Source: Sipunculus nudus (taxonomy: Eukaryota; Annelida; Sipuncula; Golfingiida; Sipunculidae). From it: DNA of 64,000 nucleotides. Shown in pieces: positions 24,513 through 37,021 of this stretch (position 1 is the first letter of the stretch; each line of letters begins with the position of its first letter). A model generated the notes under the pieces. The model was not told where the DNA came from. It searched no databases and saw only the letters and a list, made by a program, of their open reading frames with translations. Location: assembly GCA_026874595.1 (NCBI GenBank), contig CM049321.1, positions 50,821,297-50,885,296 of the forward strand, in the 5' to 3' direction. The position numbers and the translations under genes were made by a program.

Positions 24513-26418
24513 TTGACGAAATAACGCTGAATTACAAACAGAACCTCCGAGATTCGTTCTAAATGGATTAACGAAAAGTTATGAGTCTAGATTACTCCTC
24601 ACGCCGTGCATATAATCATTTAAATCAATAAAACTTACAGAAGCTGATCTCGTGAGTCCCCCGCCCATTCCCAGCCGCGGAAAACTTTTTAAAGAGGTTT
24701 AGACCAACTTTCACACATTGGAAACATTTTTTTTTATCATGTGGATAAGCCACCTTCATTCAATAGACAGTGCCACCAACTGGCCATTATATATATATCC
24801 TGAAGACCGTCCATCGACCCGGGTTTAGCGTTTCCCGCTAGGATCTCCCTCTTAATTCCGGATGTCTGATCAACCTGCACGGCGTAACCACGGTCACTTT
24901 TGTGTTCGCTGTTTTTTTTTTGCCACGCAACCTGGTTTTTTCAGGCCCTTTATCCAGTATGATCGATGAACAAAGAAGACAACGTGCAGACAATGGCCCA
25001 TAACTGGTAAAAAACTGGTATCGTCCTATACGAAGGAGTAATACTTGGGACACTCCGAGGGTTGTTTATTGCATCTTTAGGATGCTAGGTATTGTACCTA
25101 CAAACAGCATAATATGGGCTTTTGGAACATTTACTGGTATTTATTGGCAGACCTGCCATGAACGCCTGGCCCTATTTATTTTGTGAGTCAACGCTGAATG
25201 GGACTTATTTATTGTATATCACTGTGCACCACTGGTGAACGGAGAACTGGACTGGACTTCTCGTTTCTACTTCAGTTACGTATTTATTGGTGTTACAGGA
25301 TATACTAGGGACTGTGTTTAGCTGGCATTGTGTGTTAATCTTATATTGTTGTTTTTCATTGTACATACTGTATACACAGCCATGTTGAGAGTAAACAGAG
25401 CATCTCTATAAAACGTATAACGTCTTATGTATTATCTTTAAGGATACGTGTCTTAACTTTTGTGTTACTGTCCGTTGAGTCTTTTGCCGTATGAATGACG
25501 ACCATAACCATACGTATGTATATATACATATGTATAATTAAACGGAGATTGACGTTCGCAGTACATACAATGGGGGACAGATAATTGTCACGATCTGGAC
25601 ATGAGAAAGAGAAAGAGAGATAAAAAATAATATAAACATATAAGGTAATCAGCTTTTCTTTATATTTCCAACTAATCATCCTGCTTTTCCAACCAGAATA
25701 CCCTGCAACTTAGATCAAGAGCATATCTGTATCCCATGATATATTACAAAAATCTGAACCAATGAAATACTATATATTATCTAAATTACTTACGATCATA
25801 CACATAACAATAGATTATTAAAGCCTACACAAAATGATTTTTTATTGGGGCATTATTATTGATATTAATGATAACTACTTTTTGGCCTATATTTAAGTGT
25901 AGTAAATATAAGTGAAAAGAAAGAACATTTGTCTAAGAAAAGTGAGACAGGTGAATACATAACCTTTATACAGGCTTAATGTGTACGAGCATAACAAATA
26001 ATTATATACTTTTATATTTTAAACTGAAATGTTAGAATGCCTGAACCAAATGATTTCCTTTGGTAAATACCTCCTTAGATAATACTTATTTAACTTACAG
26101 CTAAAAATAAATGCATCAAAGTTTATCTTTCATAATACAGAAACTGCATTTATCTACTTCAATGGCGGTGTAACCTGACTCTACTCACCCTCTTGATTAA
26201 CGATATTTTTTTTTTCAACTGTTAGGGATGCTCCTAAGAAGACCATTGCAATAAAAAAAATCAATATTTACCTTATATTTATAATAACATTAGTGATATT
26301 TCAGCCATGTAGCTTTATATTGGGCAGTCATAATCAAGTCAGATATATACATAAACAGTGTATATTTTCTTTATAAATGTTAATTGCCCCTCACTTTTAA
26401 CCAGAGAAGTTTAACCAA
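24513..26418. other. No gene seen
   Basis: The part 24790-25430 is less AT-rich and ends in a run of TTATTTATTG-like and AGTAAACAGAGC blocks, in the manner of an LTR or 3' UTR, but I find no TG..CA ends or second copy. The rest is AT-rich. Confidence 0.35.
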
Positions 26419-26490
26419 AGACATCTCATCGTACGATGATGGAGACATCTCATCAGTCAAAGATGGAGACATCTCATCATACGATGATGG
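26419..26490. repeat. 24-bp tandem repeat, three units
   Basis: AGACATCTCATC starts at 26419, 26443 and 26467, exactly 24 bases apart. Units 1 and 3 contain the near-palindrome CATCGTACGATG. On the minus strand it reads as an eight-residue repeat (SSYDEMSP-like) inside a 60-codon open frame (26380-26562). Confidence 0.8.
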
Positions 26491-26689
26491 AGCTTTATAG
26501 TTATAATGACACCAATAATACATTACATTTGTCCGAAATGGCTTCCTCGCTATTTTCTTCATATCTTTTGGTGCCAGGTTGCAAGAAGTGAGTTATTACT
26601 CAGTTAGAAGTAAAATATAACAAACTGCTCTCATAAGTCATTAACTGACTTACTTACCAAACATTTCATCAACGATGGTTTTAACGCTG

Positions 26690-27450
26690 CGTATTGGGTC
26701 ATAAGATGCACCATTCTCACCCCCCCCCCTCTAAATTGTTGATATGAGATGTTATGGTATTTCTGTTACTAACACTCCTCCACTCTTTACCGTCCCAAAT
26801 AGTTGTATACAATACATTTTCTAAACTGTTTAACATTTCGTTAGTTGGGTTTGGTAAAACTTACTGGAGATAATTAAACTGAGAAATCATTATCATTTTT
26901 ATGATGGTTATTTTCCAATTTGGGTGAGTTTTGTTTTGGACCACATAGATAGTATTCTTTTTATTGTTTTCTATTTTATTTTTTTGTACTTAATTGATAA
27001 TAACTACATTTATTAACTATAGGTAATTTTGGTAGGTTTAAGATAGGTAAATTGAACCTGAAATATTAATAAATACCTTTAAATCTAGATCTGATACTTT
27101 CAAACTTTGATATCTGCTAAAAACAGAATATCATCTGCATATTGTTCAACTTTAAATGTATATTTACGAGTTTGATACTTTTATAATGTTTTCAGATCTG
27201 ATTGCATCAGACAGTACCTAAATACAAAACAATGAGGAGAAACAGGACATCCTTAGCGTATCCCTTAGTTTAAGAAAACTTGTTATTGTAAAGAGATTTG
27301 ATCATAGATATTGAGTGAAAATATGCATAGTCAATTAAACTCAGAACTTTATTAAAAATTTCCCTAAAATATCTTCCATTAATGAATTCTGTCTGATCGT
27401 CATGTAACGACTGCTTTTTTCATCTGATTAATCATTTTTGCAATACTTTT
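26690..27450 (-). pseudogene. LINE reverse-transcriptase remnant
   Basis: Reading the minus strand in changing frames gives the expected order of non-LTR RT motifs. First DQTEFINGRYFREI (around 27384-27398), then VLSDAIRSENI, then the active-site box YADD at 27130-27141 within FKVEQYADDILFLA. Downstream come LPNPTNEMLNSLENVLYT and IWDGK (26786-26800). Stops and frame changes separate the blocks, so it is dead. The order and the LPNP..IWDGK segment resemble L1-like elements of fish and molluscs; clade assignment is tentative. Sequence upstream (27450-28100) may be more of the same element but is not readable. It matches the type seen at 31850-33330. Confidence 0.75.
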
Positions 27451-30400
27451 CAAATATTTTTGTAATCACCACTTTACAATGAAAAAGATCTCAATTTTTT
27501 TTCAAATTGTAGATTATTCCTTTATTCGAGTAACCGGATTATAATTCGTTGTCTCTAAATGATCTATAATGACACTGTGGCAATGCTATAATTAATGGAG
27601 TCCATAACATACTTTTTTCAAATCATTAAATAAAATACATTTAGCAGTTATCCGATGTATAACATTTTTCATAAATTATCCTTTCATCAGTGTTTATTAT
27701 TTCTTACCTTTCTGTTGTTATTACATCTCTCCGAATTCAAGATAAGTTTAGTTGATTTCTCACCATCTTCAAACAATCTTGCCTTACTTCTAAGGATAGA
27801 ACCGTAAGTTTTATTTTTTCCCAAAAGTTTATTTGGTTAATTTTCTTTTTCTTTGGTCTGAATCCTCATCTTGAGAATTGTCTTCTGCTGGCTTTATAAA
27901 AACATGTTCCATTTTTGATATTAGATTTTTTTACAGATATTTGTTTAAATACACCATAACTTACACCTGTTTTTGCTATTTTATGGTATCTGATAAAACT
28001 GCTATATTTGCATCTTTATTAGACTCTGCTGTTGTTTGTGTGCAAGTTTTTATATGGCAGGTATTGCCATCTGTCCAAATGTCCCGAACTAAAATAACGA
28101 CTGATCTCAAGAATTAGCACTTCGCATAATGCGTTGTAGCACTTTGACACGGAAGGGTGAGTTGAATTGCAGCGGGAAATCTGAATTAGAAAAAGCAGTT
28201 TTCCGTCGATCTATCATGTGTGTGCAGTTGTACAGTGAATAAGTAAACGCCATAGGTAGCCAAACCCTGACCTGTTGTGCTTCGATTTGGGCTGCAAACA
28301 TTTGTGGTAGTGCTTTTTGTTTATTTTGAAGGCCTGCCTGAATTAAGTCTTCAACAGTTCTCATAGCTTTGCTTTTCATTTTTTTTCCCCTGAGCAACGT
28401 TTTTTAGGGGTCTATTATTGAGTCTTCCAGAATATGCCGAGGTTGGTTGCCTCTTTTCCCTGTCCTACTAGCTATTTCTACATATTTTTGGTCGCTAGGG
28501 ACAACCTGTTCATGACAATGGGATGAATACATCTCGACAGGGTCACAAAAGTTATTTTTCTGATATACAAACACACAAAAGTGACAATTGTCGCTTAGCA
28601 ATAAGAACGGGAGATTAACTAGATTTTCGAGTTTAACTTACCGAGTGTTTCTGGAAGGTTCAATTTTCGCGTTTTACCATACGACTTACACAATTTGCAT
28701 AACCATTATTATATCAATTACTTAATATTAAGGCAAAATTAAAAAAAAAAAAAACGAAGAGCAAAGGGTTTAAGACGAAGAAATTCTGCATGCAATAGTA
28801 TAACAAAAACATTGATTTTATTTAAATGATCATTCTTTAAATGACAGTAAACATACAATATGTGCTTATATCGACGGTACAGCGACAATACACGTGATTT
28901 GCCATCGGAGATACAGAATTACTTTTCACATGTGTAAATGTGGCTTCTCATTCTCAAATTTTTATTTTTACAAGAACTTACTTATTCTTGAATATCGCGA
29001 ATTTGAACAGCAGTGTTTCCCAGAAATCTCGTGAGATGGTCACCCATGAAATATTACGCGATCATAAAGTACCTGACGTTAAACATTGAACAAACGTAAC
29101 TAGCACTGGGGAAATTATCTTAAACCACTTGCATGTATACGTCATTCGCACTGAATGTGTTAATTTGTCGAGATATAAAAACACATACATATATGTGTAT
29201 AAACAATCCTGTGCGATCTTAATTGATTCGAGGACTTTAGCATTTTAAGGCATACATCTAAAAGTATTATACTTTGAGATTAATCTTTAATTAATCTGGG
29301 AAAAACACTTGGGCATATTCACGCTAGGAAATAAAGAACATGCTATTTGTTTTTCAGGCAATTTTACATTATAATCTCCGGCGGTTTTCTACTCGCATGT
29401 ATACCATCAGCAATATTATTATATATTATTATATAGTTACAGATCATGAGAGGAAATACTAAATACACAACTATGTTAATACAGATAACATCTCATTACA
29501 CGCAGGAGGTTTAAGAAAAGAATTGTTTATTGAATCAATAAGAGCTTTTGTCATTTGGGACATTTATAATTTTATCCTGGTTGACTGGAAAGAGGGGTAG
29601 CCTTTGTAGTATTTCAGGTTTAAAATGCTGTTCCGCTGAAATTCCAGTCTTGCCTAATGATGCTTAGTAAAGATGTATTGATAAATACGCATACAATGCA
29701 TTCAGAAGTGATGTGGGTGATTTCTAAAAGACGGGTCACACACATTCAACGACGAAAGGACGTTACAGTGTCAGTGCCTAAACCGTTTGAGTCGGAAGGA
29801 TTGCGTCTAATTGTTTTCCTGTTTAAAACTACTTAACCAAATATCGCTCCACCGACAACAGATAAACGATGGATCACAAAAGCGCGTAATGTATCTGTAC
29901 AATATGTAACCTTATGCGGTTTAATTACGAAGAGTATAGTGCGCAAGAAAGTACAGCTGAATCAATGCTCAAAGGTGATCGACTTTCATGACATTACCAC
30001 AGGCACACTTTGACTTTTCATTTGCTAGGCGAGGCCCATCGTTCGGGTTATCTTCCGTGCAGACTGTCATACCATATGCGCCACTAGCGGTTACATGCGA
30101 TCGCGCAAAATAGCCTCTTGAGCAATCCTACATAGCATCGGATAATACGAGGTTTACTAACATAATGAACCATGAATACTTTAACTTGCATATGGCAAGA
30201 CATATCCTTTTTTACTGATGACTCTGACCTTTCTCTGAGGTGTATACCAGATAAAACAGCTTACCCTCCAGGTAAACTGGCCGACCGTTCTGCAGCTTGC
30301 TACATGCTACATGATCATGTGGCTGATTTTCCACGACCTCTGCCATGAAATGCTATTTACGCCGAGAGCTCAATCGTTTCTCCGGTAGAGCCATTATCCA

Positions 30401-30739
30401 CCGAAATTGAAAACCCATAAGGTGTATTGCTATTTTTGGAAGTTGCCTAGTTCATATTATCTTAGACTCAGTCACAAAGTCGCCATATAACTTTTTTGTG
30501 ATAACGAAAACTGCTCCATCGGGCAGGTTGTAACCTAACTGTATGATATTTCCTTGCCTACCACTGACTGGCCTGACTGCAGTAAACATGACGAAGCTTT
30601 TAGTATACCATGGGGAAACTAAGACGTTGACTGTAGCGGGGGTTCCCACGGTGTGCCATAATAATTAGTATTTGATCAATTTCAGAATTGAGCCATTGTG
30701 GAACTGAAAGGGTATGGGGTAGTATTACCTTTAAGAAAG
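27451..30739. other. No certain gene; two minus-strand open frames
   Basis: On the minus strand, 28404-28601 and 28107-28397 are adjacent open frames of non-repetitive composition. A pyrimidine-rich stretch ending TATATCAG (minus strand) could be an acceptor before the first, and ACAACAG followed by GTCAGG could be a donor in the second. No domain is recognised. A block CAGCTGAATCAATGCTCAAAG near 29958 resembles one at about 40720. Confidence 0.3.
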
Positions 30740-30985
30740 TTAAAATAAATTTTACTTATTTTACATAATTGTAAAACTCGTTATAATAATTAATTTGAGG
30801 CACTCTCCATGGCTTGGATTTTGGTGCTCGGTAGTTGGTTAGGGTGGAAGAAATGGGAGGTCTCGGGAAAAAAACACCGACCTTTGACAGTCCATTTTAA
30901 TACTCTCATAGTTGCCGAGGATCGAGCCGGGGGCGCCAGCGGAATGGGCAACTAAGTTGTCCAGTCCTCTAAACATACACTAAAT
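30740..30985 (-). mobile_element. tRNA-derived SINE, family C
   Basis: On the minus strand the head at about 30920-30975 reads CATTCCGCTGGCGCCCC then GGCTCGATCCTCGG (B-box-like, 30916-30928). The body includes CCCATTTCTTCCACCCTAAC and CAAAATCCAAGCCATGGAGA, ending in an AT-rich tail. The A box is degraded. The overall plan is that of a tRNA-derived SINE. Confidence 0.55.
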
Positions 30986-31728
30986 TTACGATACGATTAA
31001 CCAAGTTGCCCAAAGATAAGTGATCAGAGAGCGAACAAAACAGACTGGTATCGTCTTTGATATATTTAATTACTAGATAAAACACTTTATCAGTTACTAA
31101 AACACGTGTATAAGATCAGAACTCTCTAACCTTCCATTACCCAAATATAGACTTATCCATGTCTATGTATCCCAGGTCAATCGCTTGATTGACTAGTGCT
31201 CCTATAAATATTCGTGGCAGCCTTGACCTAGGAGAACATCCTATCTAAAGTATAATATAATTAAGCCTTGGTAAGTATATATCCAATTTGTTACGATTCG
31301 TTTTGCATGTTGAATTTAGGCGTGACCAATTACTGTATGTGCACATATGACTGACGGAATATATAAATGCTCAAAAACAGTTTAGATATGTCATCAACGG
31401 ATCATATATCTGACAAGCAAGAAAGAAATAGTTTCACATCTTTTGGCTTGTTAGGCGCATGGAAGCCTTATATTTAAATCATTCTATTTCATTTGTTTTC
31501 TTTTATGGATTTAAAATGAGAAATCCAATCACCCATTGAGACTGAAAAGGATAAGATATATTAGATAAACTGGTTCATAACCAGTGGGTTGCTTCATGTG
31601 TAAAATATACCTCGAAACAACTGTTATAGTCCATTAAAAGGAATGACACGTAATTATAACTTTCGGGTTATTTTAGATCCCTTAATCAACCCTTTTAATC
31701 AATCCATTTTTTTATGTTTTTTAAACTG

Positions 31729-31729
31729 T

Positions 31730-31796
<67 letters not shown>
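31729..31796. repeat. (TA)n microsatellite
   Basis: TA run with one TATAAATA interruption, about 55 bases before the LINE remnant. Confidence 0.95.
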
Positions 31797-31798
<2 letters not shown>

Positions 31799-31849
31799 TT
31801 AAACATTATACGCTTTAGATTCGTTTATTAAGTTATTGAAGTTTTCGAA

Positions 31850-33330
31850 GATATAAAAACCAAAACACTATTTGGTAAATATGAGGCAGGGGGCCTAAAA
31901 ATTATAGATATTGCCACCATACAAGATGCTTCACGTATAAAATTTTATATTAAAACTTAGCACAGATACCACAGAAACATGAAAAAATATAGCACTTTTC
32001 ACATACAGAACATTAGGAATTAATCTTAGTCTCTTTAAAAGTGACCCTTTTATAAACATATTTTGAGAAAATGGTTACATTCAAACTAGATTAATGAATA
32101 TAAATGCTCTCCATTAATATGAAATAACATTTCAGGTATAACAAGAGAGTACTGGATTAAATTGTATACATATATGATATTTTATTGGAAAATGGTGAAA
32201 TGATATCTTTAGGGCATATTAAAAAGTTGAATAAAACTGTATGTCCTGCCGAATAGGGTGCAGTATATGTTGGTGACTACAGTGCTGCGCGCATTTATCA
32301 AATCCAGAGAACATATAATGAAAGAAGATTATTTGGTTTCAGGCAAAGCCACTACTAGACTGGAAAACAAAATCATTGCGATTTAAGTAACAATATAAAA
32401 AATTGCAAGGCCAAATATCGAACTTTTCTGGCAAAAAAAAAACAACATATTTACTAACCAGTGATGCATTGAGAAGGCTGTACAATGTACCGGAGAACAG
32501 ACACTAAATTCTACCGTAGAAAATACTGCACAGCATATATCGTACATAAATCTTGTTGGAAAATGTGGAAAGGGCGAGTCGTAACAGATGCACTGAATGC
32601 AGAGATGTCAAATATGTGAAACATTTCTTTTTTTCATTTTTTTTTTTGGTGGAGGTAACCGCTTCCATTTTTTAATGCTGACTTATCTAATTTTTAACCT
32701 AAGTATGTACATCTGCAGAGTTTCCATTTCGGTTTGGGACTACTTGACAGGGCGGTAGCACTCGCTTCCTATCATTTATATTTTGTATCCTGGTGTCACC
32801 CAAGCCCGGTGTCTACCGCACATGCGGGTCCTGTGTATGTAATCATCCCCATTGCTGGGTCAAAACCCCGAGGAACCCCCCAAAGACGCACTCGTATGTG
32901 AGTGATACACGGCTGTGGGGCACGGCCTTCCCATTAAGCCTGCAGAGCGTTCACCATGGGTGGGGGCCGACCGTGAAAAACGTCACCGCCTCGGCTGAGA
33001 TTCGAACCCATGATCTCCCGGCTTTGAGTCCTGCGCTCTACCCCTGAGCCAAAGAAGCCGGTTCTTTTTTTTCCACTTACTAAACGAAGACTATATTGGA
33101 ACAAAGTTAAACGAGACCTTCGATGCAAAATGGAGAAATGTATTAAGTTACAAGAATCTGATGTAAAGGTTGGTTAACAAGGGGACTATTCTAGACTAAA
33201 TGTAATTATCATTACCCTGTATATTTTGATTGCAACAATGTACGGTGAAAAAAAGCATAGACTTTAAATGGGAAAGTGAACTACGACTAAGAGAAACCCA
33301 TCCAATTACATATGCCAATGGGAAACAGGG
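31850..33330 (+). pseudogene. LINE polymerase 3' remnant, split by a SINE
   Basis: The plus strand shows LFGKYEAGGLKIIDIATI (about 31868-31921), the conserved GGLK..DI segment downstream of the RT core. Then, after degraded sequence, comes a zinc-knuckle CTECRDVKYVKHF (32589-32627). The frame is cut at about 32630 by a SINE of about 435 bp. Beyond the SINE, YWNKVKRDLRCKMEKCIKLQ (from about 33093) has the charged, aromatic character expected downstream of the zinc knuckle. Stops occur throughout. The same order in the 26690-27450 remnant supports a shared LINE type. Ends are not defined. Confidence 0.65.
32630..33064 (-). mobile_element. tRNA-derived SINE, family A, copy 4 (best preserved)
   Basis: On the minus strand the head (about 32990-33060) carries A box TGGCTCAGGGG and B-box-like GGTTCGAATCTC. 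The body runs through CTCTGCAGGCTTAATGGG, GTTTTGACCCAGCAATGGGG and CACCAGGATACAAAATAT to a 3' end GGTTACCTCCACC followed by A-rich sequence. T-rich strings TTCTTTTTTTCA (about 32625) and TTCTTTTTTTTCCA (about 33062) flank it and look like a target-site duplication. It interrupts the LINE remnant. Confidence 0.8.
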
Positions 33331-34683
33331 CTGCATGCAAAGGTAGGGGAAATATATTCAATATAAAAAGAAAAAAAAAACATGATATCTATGCACAGCA
33401 CAGTTTCTGTTTCAACAATAATTCCTTTTGTTTTGAAAAAAAATATGCAATGTAATAAATAAAGGAGCCCCCCCCCCCACGATCTGATCTCTGAACGCGA
33501 GCTGAATTAATTGAAAGATCAATTGTATCACCACTTACGTGCATACATATCTTTGACATTCAACAATTTTTATCTAGGTTTTTAGAACTCATACACATTA
33601 AATAATACATATAGTTTATTAACTGTGGCCGCGAAAAGGGATTTCACGGCGTTAAGTAAAATATATCATTTTCGATAAATTTTCACATTTTTTTAAACGC
33701 ATCATTGTGTTGTTTACCATATGATACCAGTTTATCAGGTTGTATATATAGTTGTATACATTTCAAATTAAAATATATGAGTTCTGCATTAATTGCTTTG
33801 TGTTGTTTTGTGCCTGATAATACAGTAGAAAAGTCGAAGAAAATCCAATAATGTAAGGTTGTCCACAGACAATGAAAAGAATAACTGAGATTAGTGGAAT
33901 AATATATGAACGTATTTGAAGGCCAAGAACAGTTCCTTTCATACCACTTAGGGAACCGCATAATATTTGTATGTTTTTTTATAACATCGGATGATTCGAA
34001 ATGTTTAATTCATCAGATTTCATCAGTCACCACCCTCACATAATTTGTGTATAAAAATCTCTTTGAAATATTAAATGAGTTTGCATATATCAGGAATTAA
34101 TATATTTAAATCATCAGATTTCATCTGTTACCAACCTCACATAATTTGTATCATGAATTACTGTCTAACAATATATTTGTATATTATCTCTAATAATACA
34201 TCTCTGCCACATTATCTCGATATATGGAGATCTAGCAAAATTAAAAATAGTTTACATATATAACAAATGAAGGAGTACAGCGCAAAGCAGAAGAGAGTTC
34301 TTGTATGTCCAGCAGACAGTTTGGATTGTCATTTAGCATGTGTTTTAATACGTGTGTTTATGTGTAAATAGTTATTTTTGGAGCATTCACAACCATTTGA
34401 AGTGATACTTCAGCATAAAGATAGGGCGCAACATTTGTGAAACATTTCCACAAAACCACCATAATATAAGGGATATTAGAATATGAATATATGGGGGGCT
34501 TATTTAATATCAACCACCTGCCAACTAATAGTTTATCCCCTCAATGTTTATTTATAGTTAATAATGTTTGAACTTCCCCATGCCAAAAAATATGTAACAT
34601 AAAGATCTAATCTCAGTAGTTAATGTGCATACATCCAAAAAAGTGTTAAGCTAATTAATTACGAATAGTCATAATTTCGTAAC
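33331..34683. other. No gene seen
   Basis: AT-rich. A C run near 33470 and short overlapping open frames only. A short block is repeated: AAATCATCAGATTTCATC-like sequence at about 34009 and 34108, followed both times by CCTCACATAATTTG. Confidence 0.4.
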
Positions 34684-35154
34684 TTATTCAATGCATGCGA
34701 AATTAATTATCATATGCCCAGTACCGAGATAACACTCTGGGAGATCTACTACATCTAATATGATGTTTTTAACTTTCACTGCCATAAAAGCTCCTATGTA
34801 AACAAAGGGAGTTAAACCATTTAATTCACTTGTGAAAATTATCCTGGTTTCATTTTTCCAATGTGCAAACAGAAGTAATGCAACCACACACGTGACAAAC
34901 ATAACCAAATGCAAAAACCCCAAAATATGCATAAAAAAGAAGACGTTCACATCATAACGCTTATATAGGAAATATGACAGGATTTTAAAGCTCCTCGTAT
35001 TTGAGGTATTGATCACCATATTTTTTTTCAAATGTGTGAGCCAATAATCTAGAGCATCAAATACTTTTCTGGTTTCTTCTTGCAGTAAGTTTGATACCTC
35101 ATGGGCTCTTCTGTTGATGTTTTTATCGTTTAAGACCTTCTGGGTTAAATTTAA
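34684..35154 (-). CDS. Possible exon of a membrane protein (unrecognised)
   Basis: The frame stays open for about 156 codons on the minus strand, from a stop just above 35154 to a stop at 34684, which is long for such AT-rich sequence. The upstream part is helical and charged (for example NLLQEETRKVFDALDYWLTH). Next come about 25 strongly hydrophobic residues (around VFFFMHILGFLHLVMF) that look like a transmembrane segment, then a charged loop and a second, weaker hydrophobic stretch (TPFVYIGAFMAV). There is no early ATG, so an internal exon is the natural reading. An acceptor-like TTTAACCCAG lies at about 35140 and a weak donor (CTCGGTACTG) near 34725. I do not recognise the family. An ion-channel-type first membrane segment is one guess. 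Confidence 0.3.
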   Translation of the reverse strand, partial: LNLTQKVLNDKNINRRAHEVSNLLQEETRKVFDALDYWLTHLKKNMVINTSNTRSFKILSYFLYKRYDVNVFFFMHILGFLHLVMFVTCVVALLLFAHWKNETRIIFTSELNGLTPFVYIGAFMAVKVKNIILDVVDLPECYLGTGHMIINFACIE

Positions 35155-35264
35155 TTATTAGCCGTCAGATCTGATACTGGAAGAACCGCACCTACCCCTT
35201 AGATCTTGTGATTGCTACGTTGTTGAACTGGGCGTATCTGATCGAAACATTCGCAAATTTGTGA

Positions 35265-35365
35265 TTGCGAGGGGATTTGCGGAAGGTTTGCGGAGGCTCG
35301 CAATTTTTTTTTGCGAAGTGTGCTGAAAACCTCTCGCACGTCTCTCGCAGTTTTGCGATTTATCA
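35265..35365. repeat. GCGAGAGGTTTGCG-type degenerate repeat, locus 1
   Basis: Contains GCGAGGGGATTTGCGGAAGG, GTTTGCGGAGGCTCGCAA and CTCTCGCACGTCTCTCGCAG in close order. Related strings occur at 39931-40065. The meaning is unknown. Confidence 0.5.
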
Positions 35366-35454
35366 ATTGTTGCGAACACTCGTAACCCGCGTTTTATTGA
35401 CTACCGGGATAAGCCTGTGTCATACTCAGGGGACAGGAATCTTCCTTATATGCC

Positions 35455-35456
<2 letters not shown>

Positions 35457-35507
<51 letters not shown>
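35457..35507. repeat. (TA)n microsatellite
   Basis: Pure TA run. Confidence 0.95.
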
Positions 35508-35510
<3 letters not shown>

Positions 35511-36171
35511 TATTGACCTAAGGGTTAAGGCTGCACTGTATATTGAAAGAAGATGAAGGTAAAAAAAAATGATATGTAGTTATTTAAGACGGGATTTAAG
35601 GGATCAAAGCAGCGGGGCTAGGAAAATCCAGAAATCATACGTGCGCTAAGCTGCAACTTAGAACTAATCCCTGACGTTAAACTGACATATCACGATTTTT
35701 TCTTAAAGAATAGGAGGAAGGAAGAAGGAGGGGCGTTGAACCTCTTGCTCCGTTTTCAAACGCCGATCCAACGTATCCCTAAATTGCATATTTAAAGGCC
35801 TACTTCCACCCTCAGGGTGTTTTTGCATATATGAAAGGTATGAACCTACAAATAGAATTGATGTAAAAATTACTGACATTGGGGAGCTACTATCCGTGAT
35901 TGGAACGAATATGTGAACAGAGTATAACTATATATATACTATATATACTTTTCGTAAAGCGAGTTTTTACTTGGCAGGCCTTGCCTCATAAATACTTGTA
36001 ACCTTATACTCAAGTTATAGTACCACACACGGGGCTAGTCTTAAATGAAGCTGTATACGTACCACAACCATCCCGATGGAGGGTGGTACTAATTTTAAGT
36101 AACCCCCCCCCCCCCGGCCCGACATCATGGAAATGATACATTTATATAATTTACACTTTTTCCTTTTATAA

Positions 36172-36174
<3 letters not shown>

Positions 36175-36250
<76 letters not shown>
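36175..36250. repeat. (TA)n(GA)n compound microsatellite
   Basis: TA run to about 36216, then a GA run. Confidence 0.95.
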
Positions 36251-36255
<5 letters not shown>

Positions 36256-36990
36256 TGAATTTGAAATACATAATACAAATCATGAAATTCACATTTTTAA
36301 ATGAATTATGAAAGAGTCATGTTTATTATAAAAAATCACACACACAGTGACAATATAATTATACACAGTATATATATGTATGATACAGTTCTGTATATAA
36401 CACTCCACCAGACGGAAAGCCCCATGACTGTTATTAATCTGTTTTATGTTGGCAATGTTATAGGTAAAGTTCTTGCCATACTGCCTAAGCTAGGCTTTAC
36501 TTGTGCAAATAAAAATTTACAGGCAAGATTTTAAGAATAATTGTTTTTGTTTGGGCTGATGTAAAACCGTTTATCTGGATTTCAGGGGTACTTTTAGTAT
36601 CCTCCAATTTAAGAATTGTGTAATATAAAAAAAATGTGCAGAAACCATACATTCCAGTTATAATACTCTGCATGATAGCAGATTTAATTCCAAGAAAAGT
36701 ACATTTACAATAAATTATCATTTAAAATTATACAAAATTACCCATATGTTGTCTTTGGTAAGGTTGATCAGTATGTGTATAGGTATATTTGGACTAAATG
36801 CATGGATACTTCAGCCAGTGTATCATCTGAAGGTTCAAGTGTAACCCTCTTTGAGTGCAATATGGCAAATCATACTAACAAGGAAGGAGAGAGACTGCTG
36901 AAACAGATTTGGAGTTCTCTTTATGACTGACTGGGTAATTGATTTGATATTTTGTTATATACATACTACAAGTGTCTATCTTTATATATC

Positions 36991-37021
36991 TACACACACA
37001 CACACACACATATATATATAT
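36991..37021. repeat. (CA)n(TA)n microsatellite
   Basis: CA run followed by TA run. Confidence 0.9.

Noticed and set aside
24790-25430. Second LTR
   Set aside because: The composition is LTR-like and has AT-rich 3' signals, but there are no TG..CA ends, no target duplication and no second copy.
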